From Arthrobacter pascens (GTDB taxonomy: Bacteria > Actinomycetota > Actinomycetes > Actinomycetales > Micrococcaceae): a DNA stretch of 64,000 nt. The notes beneath the pieces are model-generated. The model saw only the letters and a program-made list of their open reading frames with translations, searched no databases and was not told the origin of the DNA. How positions within the stretch are numbered: position 1 is the first letter of the stretch; each line of letters starts with the position of its first letter. Positions 1 through 8,120 of this stretch are shown piece by piece. The position numbers and the translations under genes are program-made. The stretch lies in the NCBI RefSeq assembly GCF_017052465.1, contig NZ_JAFHKT010000116.1, positions 1 through 64,000 on the forward strand. The letters are read 5' to 3'.

Positions 1-138
1 GGCGAGCCCGGCAAATCAACCAATTCATATAAAATAAACCGGTATCAACAAACTTGGCACACTATTGAGTTCTCAAACAACAGACACACCCGGCACCACC
101 ACAACCAACCAAACGGTCGCGGATCGCTCCGGAGCAAC
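1..138 (-). other. rRNA operon leader (16S gene lies left of the window)
   Basis: Read on the minus strand, this stretch carries TTTGAGAACTCAATAGTG (positions 77-60), an element I recognise from leaders just upstream of 16S rRNA in Arthrobacter-like actinobacteria, followed by an A+T-rich stretch unusual for this GC-rich window. No rRNA gene is inside the window; the operon would run leftward past position 1. The leader is untranslated and probably takes part in antitermination and processing of the rRNA precursor. The 84-aa open frame across it is chance. Confidence 0.6.
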
Positions 139-144
139 TTTCCA

Positions 145-281
145 AACTTACCCGCTCGCTTCGCCCTAGTCAAATCGGCTCCTGCGACTCCCTGATACCT
201 GAGGCATCTTAGTCGCTGTACCGACCGACTCCGGGGAGCGGCGCGGAAATAAACTCTACCACTACTTTTCCCGGTAGCCAA
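145..281 (-). promoter_or_regulatory. Tandem rRNA promoters P1 and P2
   Basis: Two sigma70-like promoters are visible on the minus strand. P1 has -35 TTGGCT (281-276), a 17-nt spacer and -10 TAGAGT (258-253). P2 has -35 TTGACT (173-168), a 17-nt spacer and -10 TAAGTT (150-145). Two well-spaced promoters in series upstream of the leader motif fit a strongly expressed rRNA operon. Transcription start points are inferred, not seen. Confidence 0.55.
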
Positions 282-299
282 CCCGCCTGCAGAAGGCAC

Positions 300-338
300 G
301 GAAGAGGCCCGGAATCACGGGGATTCCGGGCCTCTTCC
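300..338 (-). terminator. Terminator of the glgE-treS-glgB operon
   Basis: A perfect 17-bp stem (300-316 with 322-338) and a 5-nt loop follow the stop codon of the branching-enzyme gene by about 30 bases. It separates the glucan operon from the rRNA promoters downstream on the same strand. It has no clear T tail, so the hairpin itself would do the work. Confidence 0.65.
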
Positions 339-366
339 GGCAGCCTGGTCAGAACCAGGGGTGCCG

Positions 367-3300
367 TCAGCTCACTGTCGTCTCCGGCAACTCGGCCTTG
401 GCCGAACCGCCCGGCAGGGTCTGGGCATTCGTGCCGGCCGGCTTGAAGTAAACAACGCCCAGCGGCGGCAGCGTCACCGTCAACGTGGCGGGCTGGCCGT
501 CGATGGCCACGTCCTCCGCTGCCAGGTCGCCGTCGTTGAGCACCCCGGAGCCACCGTAGGTCGCTGCATCAGTGTTGAGCACTTCGGTCCAGGCGCCCAC
601 GGACGGTACTCCGAGTGCGTAGTCCTTGTGCGGGCCTCCGGAGAAGTTGACCGCCACAACCACGGGGTTTCCCTCGGTGTCCCACCGGACGAAGGTCAGG
701 ACGTTGCGGTCCGCATCCGCTCCGTTGATCCACTGGAAACCGCCGGGCTCGTTGTCCCGTGAGTACAGTGCCGGCGTCGACTTGTACAGCTCGTTGAGGT
801 CCTTCGTCAGTAGCTGGAGCCCGCGGTGGGCGGGGATGTCCGCCAGCCACCAGTCAAGGCCGTGCTGCTCGGACCATTCTGCTTCCTGGCCGAATTCGGT
901 GCCCATGAAGATGAGCTGCTTGCCGGGGTGCGCCCACTGGTAACCGAGGAAGGCGCGCAGGTTTGCCAGTTGCTGCCAACGGTCGCCGGGCATCTTGCGG
1001 AGCATCGAACCCTTGCCGTGAACAACCTCGTCATGGCTGATGGGGAGGAGGAAGTTCTCGGTGAAGGCATAGACCATCGAGAAGGTGACTGTCCCGTGGT
1101 GCCACTTGCGGTTGACAGGATCCTCGGAGACGTACTTGAGCGAATCGTGCATCCAGCCCATGTTCCACTTGAGCCCGAAGCCGAGGCCGCCGTGGCTGGT
1201 GGGACCTGTGACGCCGGGGAAGGCGGTGGATTCTTCGGCAATCATGACTGCACCGGGATGGGTCTTGTACACGGTGGCGTTGGTTTCCTGGAGGAAGGAG
1301 ATGGCCTCCAGGTTTTCGCGCCCGCCGAAGCGGTTCGGCTGCCACTGGCCGTGCTCGCGCGAGTAGTCCAGGTACAGCATTGAGGCGACTGCGTCCACCC
1401 GGAGACCGTCGATGTGGAACTCATCAAGCCAGTAGAGCGCGTTGGCCACCAGGAAGTTGCGGACCTCGGTGCGGCCGAAGTCGAAGATCAGGGTGCCCCA
1501 GTCCGGGTGCTCCCCCAGGTTCGGATCGGCGTGCTCGTACAGCGGCTGCCCGTCGAACTGGGCAAGCGCCCAGTTGTCTTTCGGGAAGTGTGCCGGCACC
1601 CAGTCCAGGATGACCCCAATGCCCGCCTGGTGGAGCGCATCCACCAGGTAGCGGAACTCGTCGGGGTGCCCGAAGCGTGACGTCGGCGCAAAGTAGGAGG
1701 TGACCTGGTAGCCCCAGGAGCCGCCGAACGGGTGTTCGGCCACCGGCATGAACTCGACATGGCTGAAGCCCAGCCACTGCACATACTCGACGAGTTCCTT
1801 GGCGAGTTCCCGGTAGCTGAGCCCCAGGCGCCAGGATCCGAGGTGGACCTCGTACACGCTCATGGGCGAGTTGTGCGGATCCCGCTCGGCGCGCGCCTTC
1901 ATCCACTCGGCGTCCTCGAACCGGTAGTGGGACTCGACAACCCTGGAAGCAGTCAGCGGCGGCACCTCGGTGCCGAACGCCAGCGGGTCGGCCTTCTCTA
2001 CCCAGTAACCGCCCTTGGTCTTGATCTCGAATTTGTAGCACGCGCCAGCCGCAACGCCGGGCACGAACAGTTCCCAGACGCCGGAGGACCCCAGTGATCG
2101 CAGGGAGTTTTCCCGCCCGTCCCAGGCGTTGAAGTCGCCCTTGACGCGGACTGCCTCGGCGTTGGGGGCCCACACGGCGAAGGACACGCCGTCGACGTCT
2201 CCCAGCGCAGACTTGTAGTGCTGGACATGGGCGCCCAGGACGGCCCACAGCTTCTCGTGGCGGCCCTCGCCGATCAGGTGCAGGTCCACTTCGCCCACGG
2301 TGGGGAGGTAGCGGTACGGCTCGTCCACCGTCACGGGTTCCGCGCCTTCGTAGGCCACTTCCAACCGGTAGTCCGGCACGTGGCCGGCCTGCAGGGGCTC
2401 CAGCACGGCGACCCAGACGCCGTCGGTCTCATGGGTCATCGGCACGGAACCGGCTTCGGTCACCACGGTGACCGCCTCGGCCAGGTGCTTGACGGTACGG
2501 ATCGTTACGTGGCCGTAGTTATCCAGATGCGCACCCAGCACGGAGTGTGGGGCGTGATGCTCACCGGCCGCCACTCGTGAGAGCGTGTTCGCATCCACAT
2601 GGAGGGGGGCATGGGGCCTATCTGTAGGTGCAGAGCCTGTCATCTTCTTACCTTCCGCTGCGGCTCCGGCCGATTCGCCGGGGCCTTTACTGCTGAGGAG
2701 CCGCCTGGACGCAGTCACAGGAATGGCTAGCCAGTCCGGCCTGTTGCGCAATTCATACACGACTTCGTACAACGCCTTGTCCAGCCACAATGCCACAAAG
2801 AGCGGGGACTTCCGGTCTATGGTGCCGGGAGTGACCTCGGAGTAGCCGGTCAGAAATGCCTCGGCGCAGTCGTCCACCCAGGATTCGGGCACCCGCGCTT
2901 CGCTGCTCTCGCGTTCCGCGGCGCCGGCGGCATAGTCGAAGGAGCGCAACATGCCCACCACGTCCCGCAGCGGGACGTCCGGAAAGTTCCGTTCCGAAAT
3001 GGGCCGCATTGGCTCGCCCTCGAAATCGAGGATTGCCCACCGGTCCGGCCCGCCGTTTCGGCCGGGCACCTGGAGGATCTGGCCAAGGTGAAGGTCGCCG
3101 TGGATGCGCTGCAGCGCACCTGCCGGCGCCCCCTCCAGTTGCGTCAGGAGGCTGTGCAGTTCGTTCTCATAGGGCCCGACGGCGGGACCGGCTTCCGTCC
3201 AGGCCTGCCGCACCCGCTGGGCTACTCCGGGCGCAATGACCCCGCCGGGGACGGCCTCCGCGGAAACACCCAGGGTTTCCGCGAGCCGCCGGTGGACCGT

Positions 3301-4122
3301 CGCGGTGGCGTGGCCCAGGGCGTGGGCTTCCTGCGTGAAGTCCGTTCCTGCCGCGGCCGCATCGACCGCAAGCCGCCAGGCGTCCCGTCCGCCGGCCAGG
3401 AACTCGTGGGCAACGGCCAGTTCGCCTTGCACCGGGCGTGCCACGGCAGCGTCCGGTCCGGAACCGGTGGCCGCCGCCTGCTGCGGAAGCCACTGGCCGG
3501 TGACCCAGCCGAGCGTGGCCGGCACCTCTGAGGTCTGCGCTGCGGACAGGGCAGCTCCGACCTCCACCTCCGGATTGCGGCCGGCCGAAAGCACGCGAAA
3601 AAACTTGACGATGGCCGCGGAGACGCCGTCGTCGGCAATCACTGATGTGTTGGACTGTTCGCCAGAGAGGACGCGGACCGTGCCGGCGGCGCTCGGCAGC
3701 GGCTGGCCGCCGCCCGGGAGGTGCCCGCTGGCCGCCCCGCCCGAGGCGACTCCCTCTGTTCGCATGAGGTCAAGCCATTCGGCGATGAACACCGGATCGT
3801 GGACGCCATCGTAGATCCAGCGGTGCCCCAGTTCGGCGTCGTCGATTTCGCCGATGAGCGCGCGCCCGGCAGCAGCCAACGGCGTGCTGCGGTAGCTGAG
3901 CGGCACCTGGACAACATCGGTGCGGCCGCCGCCGTCGGCCGTTTGGGACACCACTGAGGCGAGGACCACCTCGAGTCCTGCCTCACCGGAGGAGTCATTG
4001 AGGGTGAAGCCGCCCACCGGGGTCAGCGAAAATGCGGCCGCCTTTACCGGGAACCAGCGCTGGCTTGGCAGCCACTGGCGCAGCAGCTCGTGGAGCGTCG
4101 GGGTCAGTGTGGATTGTGTCAT
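367..4122 (-). CDS. glgB: Maltokinase-branching enzyme fusion (Mak-GlgB)
   Basis: A 1251-aa two-enzyme protein. Residues 1 to about 490 are maltokinase (ATP + maltose to maltose 1-phosphate), with the phosphotransferase motif HGDLHLGQ (Asp343) and DFEGEP. Residues from Met494 are a full-length 1,4-alpha-glucan branching enzyme of about 758 aa: N-terminal domain, CBM48 (VWAPNAEAVRVKGDFN), then a GH13 barrel with nucleophile Asp910 (GLRVDAVASM), acid/base Glu963 (MIAEES) and ISHDEVVHG. The 53-residue spacing of the catalytic pair is right for GlgB. I chose ATG 4122 because it lies one base after the treS stop; an upstream in-frame start at 4224 would run 34 residues into treS. Met494 has its own GGAAGG seven bases upstream, so separate GlgB may also be made. 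It is last in the glgE-treS-glgB operon and supplies both the GlgE substrate and the branches. Confidence 0.93.
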   Translation of the reverse strand: MTQSTLTPTLHELLRQWLPSQRWFPVKAAAFSLTPVGGFTLNDSSGEAGLEVVLASVVSQTADGGGRTDVVQVPLSYRSTPLAAAGRALIGEIDDAELGHRWIYDGVHDPVFIAEWLDLMRTEGVASGGAASGHLPGGGQPLPSAAGTVRVLSGEQSNTSVIADDGVSAAIVKFFRVLSAGRNPEVEVGAALSAAQTSEVPATLGWVTGQWLPQQAAATGSGPDAAVARPVQGELAVAHEFLAGGRDAWRLAVDAAAAGTDFTQEAHALGHATATVHRRLAETLGVSAEAVPGGVIAPGVAQRVRQAWTEAGPAVGPYENELHSLLTQLEGAPAGALQRIHGDLHLGQILQVPGRNGGPDRWAILDFEGEPMRPISERNFPDVPLRDVVGMLRSFDYAAGAAERESSEARVPESWVDDCAEAFLTGYSEVTPGTIDRKSPLFVALWLDKALYEVVYELRNRPDWLAIPVTASRRLLSSKGPGESAGAAAEGKKMTGSAPTDRPHAPLHVDANTLSRVAAGEHHAPHSVLGAHLDNYGHVTIRTVKHLAEAVTVVTEAGSVPMTHETDGVWVAVLEPLQAGHVPDYRLEVAYEGAEPVTVDEPYRYLPTVGEVDLHLIGEGRHEKLWAVLGAHVQHYKSALGDVDGVSFAVWAPNAEAVRVKGDFNAWDGRENSLRSLGSSGVWELFVPGVAAGACYKFEIKTKGGYWVEKADPLAFGTEVPPLTASRVVESHYRFEDAEWMKARAERDPHNSPMSVYEVHLGSWRLGLSYRELAKELVEYVQWLGFSHVEFMPVAEHPFGGSWGYQVTSYFAPTSRFGHPDEFRYLVDALHQAGIGVILDWVPAHFPKDNWALAQFDGQPLYEHADPNLGEHPDWGTLIFDFGRTEVRNFLVANALYWLDEFHIDGLRVDAVASMLYLDYSREHGQWQPNRFGGRENLEAISFLQETNATVYKTHPGAVMIAEESTAFPGVTGPTSHGGLGFGLKWNMGWMHDSLKYVSEDPVNRKWHHGTVTFSMVYAFTENFLLPISHDEVVHGKGSMLRKMPGDRWQQLANLRAFLGYQWAHPGKQLIFMGTEFGQEAEWSEQHGLDWWLADIPAHRGLQLLTKDLNELYKSTPALYSRDNEPGGFQWINGADADRNVLTFVRWDTEGNPVVVAVNFSGGPHKDYALGVPSVGAWTEVLNTDAATYGGSGVLNDGDLAAEDVAIDGQPATLTVTLPPLGVVYFKPAGTNAQTLPGGSAKAELPETTVS

Positions 4123-4123
4123 G

Positions 4124-5920
4124 TCAGCCCTCAATGGACAGGATGGGCATCGCCTGGGTGTAAGGGGATGCAGGGTTGGAAGCGGCGGACCGTACGCGGA
4201 GCCAGAAGAAATCGTGGCTGCCAAGGGTTAGTGTCAGGTTCCCGTCCTCGCCGACTCCCGGGAACGTCTGGCCACCGAACACATCGCGGAGGCCGCGGCC
4301 GGCGAACTGCGGCAGCTTCAACGTCGTCGCCACCGGGTGCTGCGAAAGGTTGAAGGCGCACAGGATGGTTTCGGCTGGTTCCCCGGCCGTGTTGCCTTCC
4401 GGAAGTTCACGCAGGTAGGCCAGCACCACTTCGTGGTCGGCTTCGACGTGCCGGAAGCTGCCGAGGCCGAACGCGGCGTGGTTCCGCCTGACGCTCAGGA
4501 TCTGCCGGGTCCAGCGCAGCAGCGACCCGGAGTGCGCGGCCTCCGCCTCAACATTGGCCATGCTGTAGTTGTAGACCAGCGACTGGATCACCGGGAGGTA
4601 CAGCTTGCCCGGATCGGCGTTGGAGAATCCGGCGTTGCGGTCAGGGTTCCACTGCATGGGAGTGCGGACGGCATCGCGGTCTTCCAGCCAGATGTTGTCG
4701 CCCATGCCGATTTCGTCGCCGTAGTAGAGGAACGGGCTGCCCGGCAGCGACAGCAGCAGGGCGTTGATCAGTTCGATCTCGGCCCTGGAGTTGTCCAGCA
4801 GCGGCGCCAGGCGGCGCCTGATGCCGATGTTGGCCCGCATGCGGGGGTCCGGCGCGTACCAGCCGAGCATGGCGGCGCGCTCGTCGGAGGTGACCATTTC
4901 CAGCGTGAGCTCGTCGTGGTTCCGCAGGAAGGTCCCCCACTGAGCGCCCTCGGGGATGTCCGGGGTGTCGTGCATCGTTTCGATGATGGGGGCAGCCTTC
5001 TGGTCACGCAGGGCGTAGTACAGCCGCGGCATGATCGGGAAGTGAAAGGCCATGTGGCATTCCGGCTCTTCCTCGGTGCCGAAGTACTCCACCACTTCGT
5101 TGGGCGGCTGGTTGGCCTCCGCGATGATGACCCGGCCCGGGTAGCTCTCATCCACCATCTTCCGCAGCTTGCGGAGGAACTCGTGGGTGGCGGGCAGGTT
5201 TTCGCAGTTGGTGCCCTCCTCCTCGAACAGATACGGGATGGCGTCGGCCCGGAATCCGTCGATGCCCTGATCCAGCCAGAACCGCACGACGTCGAACAGC
5301 GCGTCGATGACCTTGGGGTTCTCGAAATTGAGGTCAGGCTGGTGGCTGAAGAACCGGTGCCAGAAGAACTGCCGCCGGATGGGATCGAACGTCCAGTTGG
5401 ATTCCTCGGTGTCCACGAAGATGATGCGGGCGTCCTGGTACTTCTCATCGGTGTCGCTCCACACATAGAAGTCGCCGAACGGACCGTCCGGGTCCTTGCG
5501 CGACTCCTGGAACCAGGGGTGCTGGTCCGAGGTGTGGTTCAGCGGCAGGTCGATGATCACCCGGACGCCGCGGGCGTGGGCCTCGGCCACGAGCCGTTTG
5601 AAGTCGCTGATGGTGCCAAACTCATCGAGCACAGAGTTGTAGTCGGAGATGTCATAGCCGCCGTCACGAAGCGGTGACTGGAAGAACGGCGGAAGCCAGA
5701 GGCAGTCCACGCCCAGCCACTGCAGGTAGTCGAGCTTCTCGATCAGGCCGTGGAAATCACCCGACCCGTCGCCGTTGGCATCCGCAAAGCCCCGGACCAG
5801 CACTTCATAGAACACCGCCTTCCTGTACCACAGTGGATCATGCTGCAATCCCGGCGCATTGAGCTCGAATGTGCTCTTCGGAGTGAAGTGATGTGACGGG
5901 TTCTGCGGGCTGAAACTCAC
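4124..5920 (-). CDS. treS: Trehalose synthase (maltose alpha-D-glucosyltransferase)
   Basis: A 598-aa GH13 enzyme that interconverts trehalose and maltose in the cytosol. The protein opens with the typical [20 protein letters not shown] block. The nucleophile is Asp226 ([10 protein letters not shown]) and the acid/base is Glu268 (VIIAEANQ); their 42-residue spacing matches known TreS enzymes. It lies 5 bases after glgE and one base before the maltokinase-GlgB gene, so the three are almost certainly cotranscribed. In the pathway, TreS makes maltose from trehalose, maltokinase phosphorylates it, and GlgE adds it to glucan. It carries no C-terminal maltokinase domain, unlike some TreS-Mak fusions; here that domain is attached to GlgB instead. 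Confidence 0.95.
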   Translation of the reverse strand: MSFSPQNPSHHFTPKSTFELNAPGLQHDPLWYRKAVFYEVLVRGFADANGDGSGDFHGLIEKLDYLQWLGVDCLWLPPFFQSPLRDGGYDISDYNSVLDEFGTISDFKRLVAEAHARGVRVIIDLPLNHTSDQHPWFQESRKDPDGPFGDFYVWSDTDEKYQDARIIFVDTEESNWTFDPIRRQFFWHRFFSHQPDLNFENPKVIDALFDVVRFWLDQGIDGFRADAIPYLFEEEGTNCENLPATHEFLRKLRKMVDESYPGRVIIAEANQPPNEVVEYFGTEEEPECHMAFHFPIMPRLYYALRDQKAAPIIETMHDTPDIPEGAQWGTFLRNHDELTLEMVTSDERAAMLGWYAPDPRMRANIGIRRRLAPLLDNSRAEIELINALLLSLPGSPFLYYGDEIGMGDNIWLEDRDAVRTPMQWNPDRNAGFSNADPGKLYLPVIQSLVYNYSMANVEAEAAHSGSLLRWTRQILSVRRNHAAFGLGSFRHVEADHEVVLAYLRELPEGNTAGEPAETILCAFNLSQHPVATTLKLPQFAGRGLRDVFGGQTFPGVGEDGNLTLTLGSHDFFWLRVRSAASNPASPYTQAMPILSIEG

Positions 5921-5925
5921 TGAGG

Positions 5926-7998
5926 CTACCTCCGGATGTTCAGTATGTGTGCAGGTTCAACGTGGGCATCGAGTCTGACGTAGTTGTACTCCCCCCATTC
6001 CCACGTCTCGCCCGAGATCAGGTCGTCCACCCTGAAGCCGCCGTTCGGCGTAAGGTCGTCCGGGTCGAGCTGCAGTGCGGCCAGATCCAGCGACACCGTG
6101 CTTTCCCGGGTGCTGTGCGGGTCCACGTTGACTACCACGATGAGGGTGTCCTTGGTGCCATCGGGCAGGGTCTTGTGCTTGGAGTACACGATGGTGGCGT
6201 CATCCGTGCTGTGGTGCAGGGTCAGGTTCTGCAGGTCCCCCAGCGCCGGATGTGCCTTGCGGATCTCGTTGAGCCTGGTCAGGTACGGGGCGAGGGTCCG
6301 GCCGGACGCGGCAGCAGCGTCCCAGTCCCTGGCCTTGTACTCGAACTTCTCGTTGTCGATGTACTCCTCCGCGCCGGGCCGGGCCACATGCTCGTACAGT
6401 TCGAAGCCGGCGTAGACGCCCCACAGCGGGCTGGCCGTTGCAGCCAGCGCAGCACGGATCTTGAAGGCCGCCGGCCCGCCGTACTGCAGGTACTCGGTGA
6501 GGATGTCCGGCGTATTGACGAAAAAGTTCGGCCGGAAGTAAGCCGGCGAGACATGGCTGACCTCCTGGAAGTACTCTTCCAGTTCTTTCTTCGTGTTTCG
6601 CCACGTGAAGTACGTGTACGACTGCTGGAAGCCCGCTCGGCCCAGCGCGTGCATCATGGCAGGCCGGGTAAATGCCTCAGCCAGAAATACGACTTCGGGG
6701 TTTTTCTTGTTGACCTTGGCGATCAGCCATTCCCAGAACCAGACCGGTTTGGTGTGCGGATTGTCCACGCGGAAGATCTTCACCCCGTGGCTGACCCAAA
6801 GCTGGACGATGCGGAGGATTTCCTTGGACAGGCCCTCGGGATCGTTGTCGAAGTTGAGCGGGTAGATGTCCTGGTACTTCTTGGGAGGGTTCTCGGCGTA
6901 GGCGATGCTCCCGTCCACCCTGGTGGTGAACCATTCCGGGTGGGACGTGACCCACGGGTGGTCCGGCGCCGCCTGCAGGGCGAGGTCCAGCGCCACCTCG
7001 AGGCCCAGCTCCGTGGCACGGGCTACGAAAGCATCGAAGTCCTCGAAGGTGCCGAGATCGGGGTGGATGGCGTCATGGCCGCCCTCCTTCGCCCCAATGG
7101 CCCAGGGTGATCCGGGGTCGTTCGGACCGGCGATCAGGGTGTTGTTGGGGCCCTTTCGGTGCTGGACACCGATGGGGTGGATTGGCGGCATGTAGATGAC
7201 GTCGAAGCCCATGTCCGCGACAGCTTCCAGCCGCTTGGCCGCTGTCTGGAAGTTGCCGGAGGTCCAGGCGCCGGTCTCGTGGTTACGGACGGCGCCTTCG
7301 GAACGGGGGAAGAACTCGTACCAGGCACCGCGTCCGGCGAGGTCCCGCTCTACTAGGATCGGGAAACGTTCAGAAACCGTGACCAGCTCCCGGATCGGCT
7401 CGCGGCCAACGATCTCGACTACGTCTGCGCCGAACCCGGCAGCGAGACGCTCCTCAGCGGACTTGGAGGTATCGGACAGACCCACGACGGCGGCCCTGAG
7501 CGTGTTCCGGTCGGCGGAGTTGCGGAAGGACTCCTCGGCGGCCTGCGACAGCAGGGCAGCCCCCTCGTCCAGCATCAGTTCGACGTCGATGCCGGCTTCC
7601 ACCTTGACCTCGGCGTTGTGGTGCCAGGTGCCATAGCGGTCGTGCCAGGCCTCGATGACGAAAGACCAGTTACCCGTGGCGTCGGGCGTGAGCATGCCTT
7701 CCCACAGGTCCGTGCCCTTGCCGCGGTCCCCGGGCGGGGGCTGGAGGCGCACACGCTGGCGCTCCTTGCCCGTCGGGTCCAGCAGGACGGCACTGACGCC
7801 CAGCTGGTCGTGGCCTTCACGGAAGGACTGTGCACTGACCACGATTCCTTCGCCAGGGAGCGCCTTGGCGGGAAACTTCCCCCCTTCGACTACCGGCTTA
7901 ACGTTCGTGATCGGGAAACGACCAAATCGAAGGCCATCCGCGATCGAAGCTTTGGACGTTTGCTTGGCTGGGGCACTGGTTCGCGTGTTAGTCGTCAC
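5926..7998 (-). CDS. glgE: Maltose-1-phosphate maltosyltransferase
   Basis: A 690-aa GH13_3 enzyme that transfers maltosyl units from maltose 1-phosphate to the non-reducing end of alpha-1,4-glucan. Nucleophile Asp412 ([10 protein letters not shown]) and acid/base Glu441 ([11 protein letters not shown]) are 29 residues apart, the spacing of Streptomyces GlgE (394 and 423). The N-terminal beta domain precedes the barrel, and the C terminus ends [15 protein letters not shown]. The start is GTG 7998, giving [10 protein letters not shown]; the first 20 residues are a disordered-looking tail, so a slightly later start cannot be excluded. First gene of the glgE-treS-glgB operon, divergent from glgP. 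Confidence 0.95.
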   Translation of the reverse strand: MTTNTRTSAPAKQTSKASIADGLRFGRFPITNVKPVVEGGKFPAKALPGEGIVVSAQSFREGHDQLGVSAVLLDPTGKERQRVRLQPPPGDRGKGTDLWEGMLTPDATGNWSFVIEAWHDRYGTWHHNAEVKVEAGIDVELMLDEGAALLSQAAEESFRNSADRNTLRAAVVGLSDTSKSAEERLAAGFGADVVEIVGREPIRELVTVSERFPILVERDLAGRGAWYEFFPRSEGAVRNHETGAWTSGNFQTAAKRLEAVADMGFDVIYMPPIHPIGVQHRKGPNNTLIAGPNDPGSPWAIGAKEGGHDAIHPDLGTFEDFDAFVARATELGLEVALDLALQAAPDHPWVTSHPEWFTTRVDGSIAYAENPPKKYQDIYPLNFDNDPEGLSKEILRIVQLWVSHGVKIFRVDNPHTKPVWFWEWLIAKVNKKNPEVVFLAEAFTRPAMMHALGRAGFQQSYTYFTWRNTKKELEEYFQEVSHVSPAYFRPNFFVNTPDILTEYLQYGGPAAFKIRAALAATASPLWGVYAGFELYEHVARPGAEEYIDNEKFEYKARDWDAAAASGRTLAPYLTRLNEIRKAHPALGDLQNLTLHHSTDDATIVYSKHKTLPDGTKDTLIVVVNVDPHSTRESTVSLDLAALQLDPDDLTPNGGFRVDDLISGETWEWGEYNYVRLDAHVEPAHILNIRR

Positions 7999-8120
7999 AG
8001 GCTCGACATTAGCGAGAAAAGCAAGCCATTGCTAAGCCTGCGATCTTAATTAATGAACTGATTCGTCATTTACCGGAAAGTAATCGAAACCGGTTCCTGC
8101 CGTTCATCTTCTCGATTAGT
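7999..8120. promoter_or_regulatory. Divergent control region between glgE and glgP
   Basis: This 122-bp gap separates the glucan-building operon (leftward) from glycogen phosphorylase (rightward), so it must hold promoters for opposing functions. The part around 8030-8100 is much richer in A and T than its surroundings. I could not pick a convincing -35/-10 pair on either strand. Confidence 0.4.

Noticed and set aside
1..299. 84-aa protein on the minus strand
   Set aside because: It lies in the rRNA leader and promoter region; composition and motifs fit non-coding sequence.
4337..5677. 446-aa open frame on the plus strand opposite treS
   Set aside because: Antisense shadow of a GC-rich gene; treS has all catalytic residues and fills the same region.
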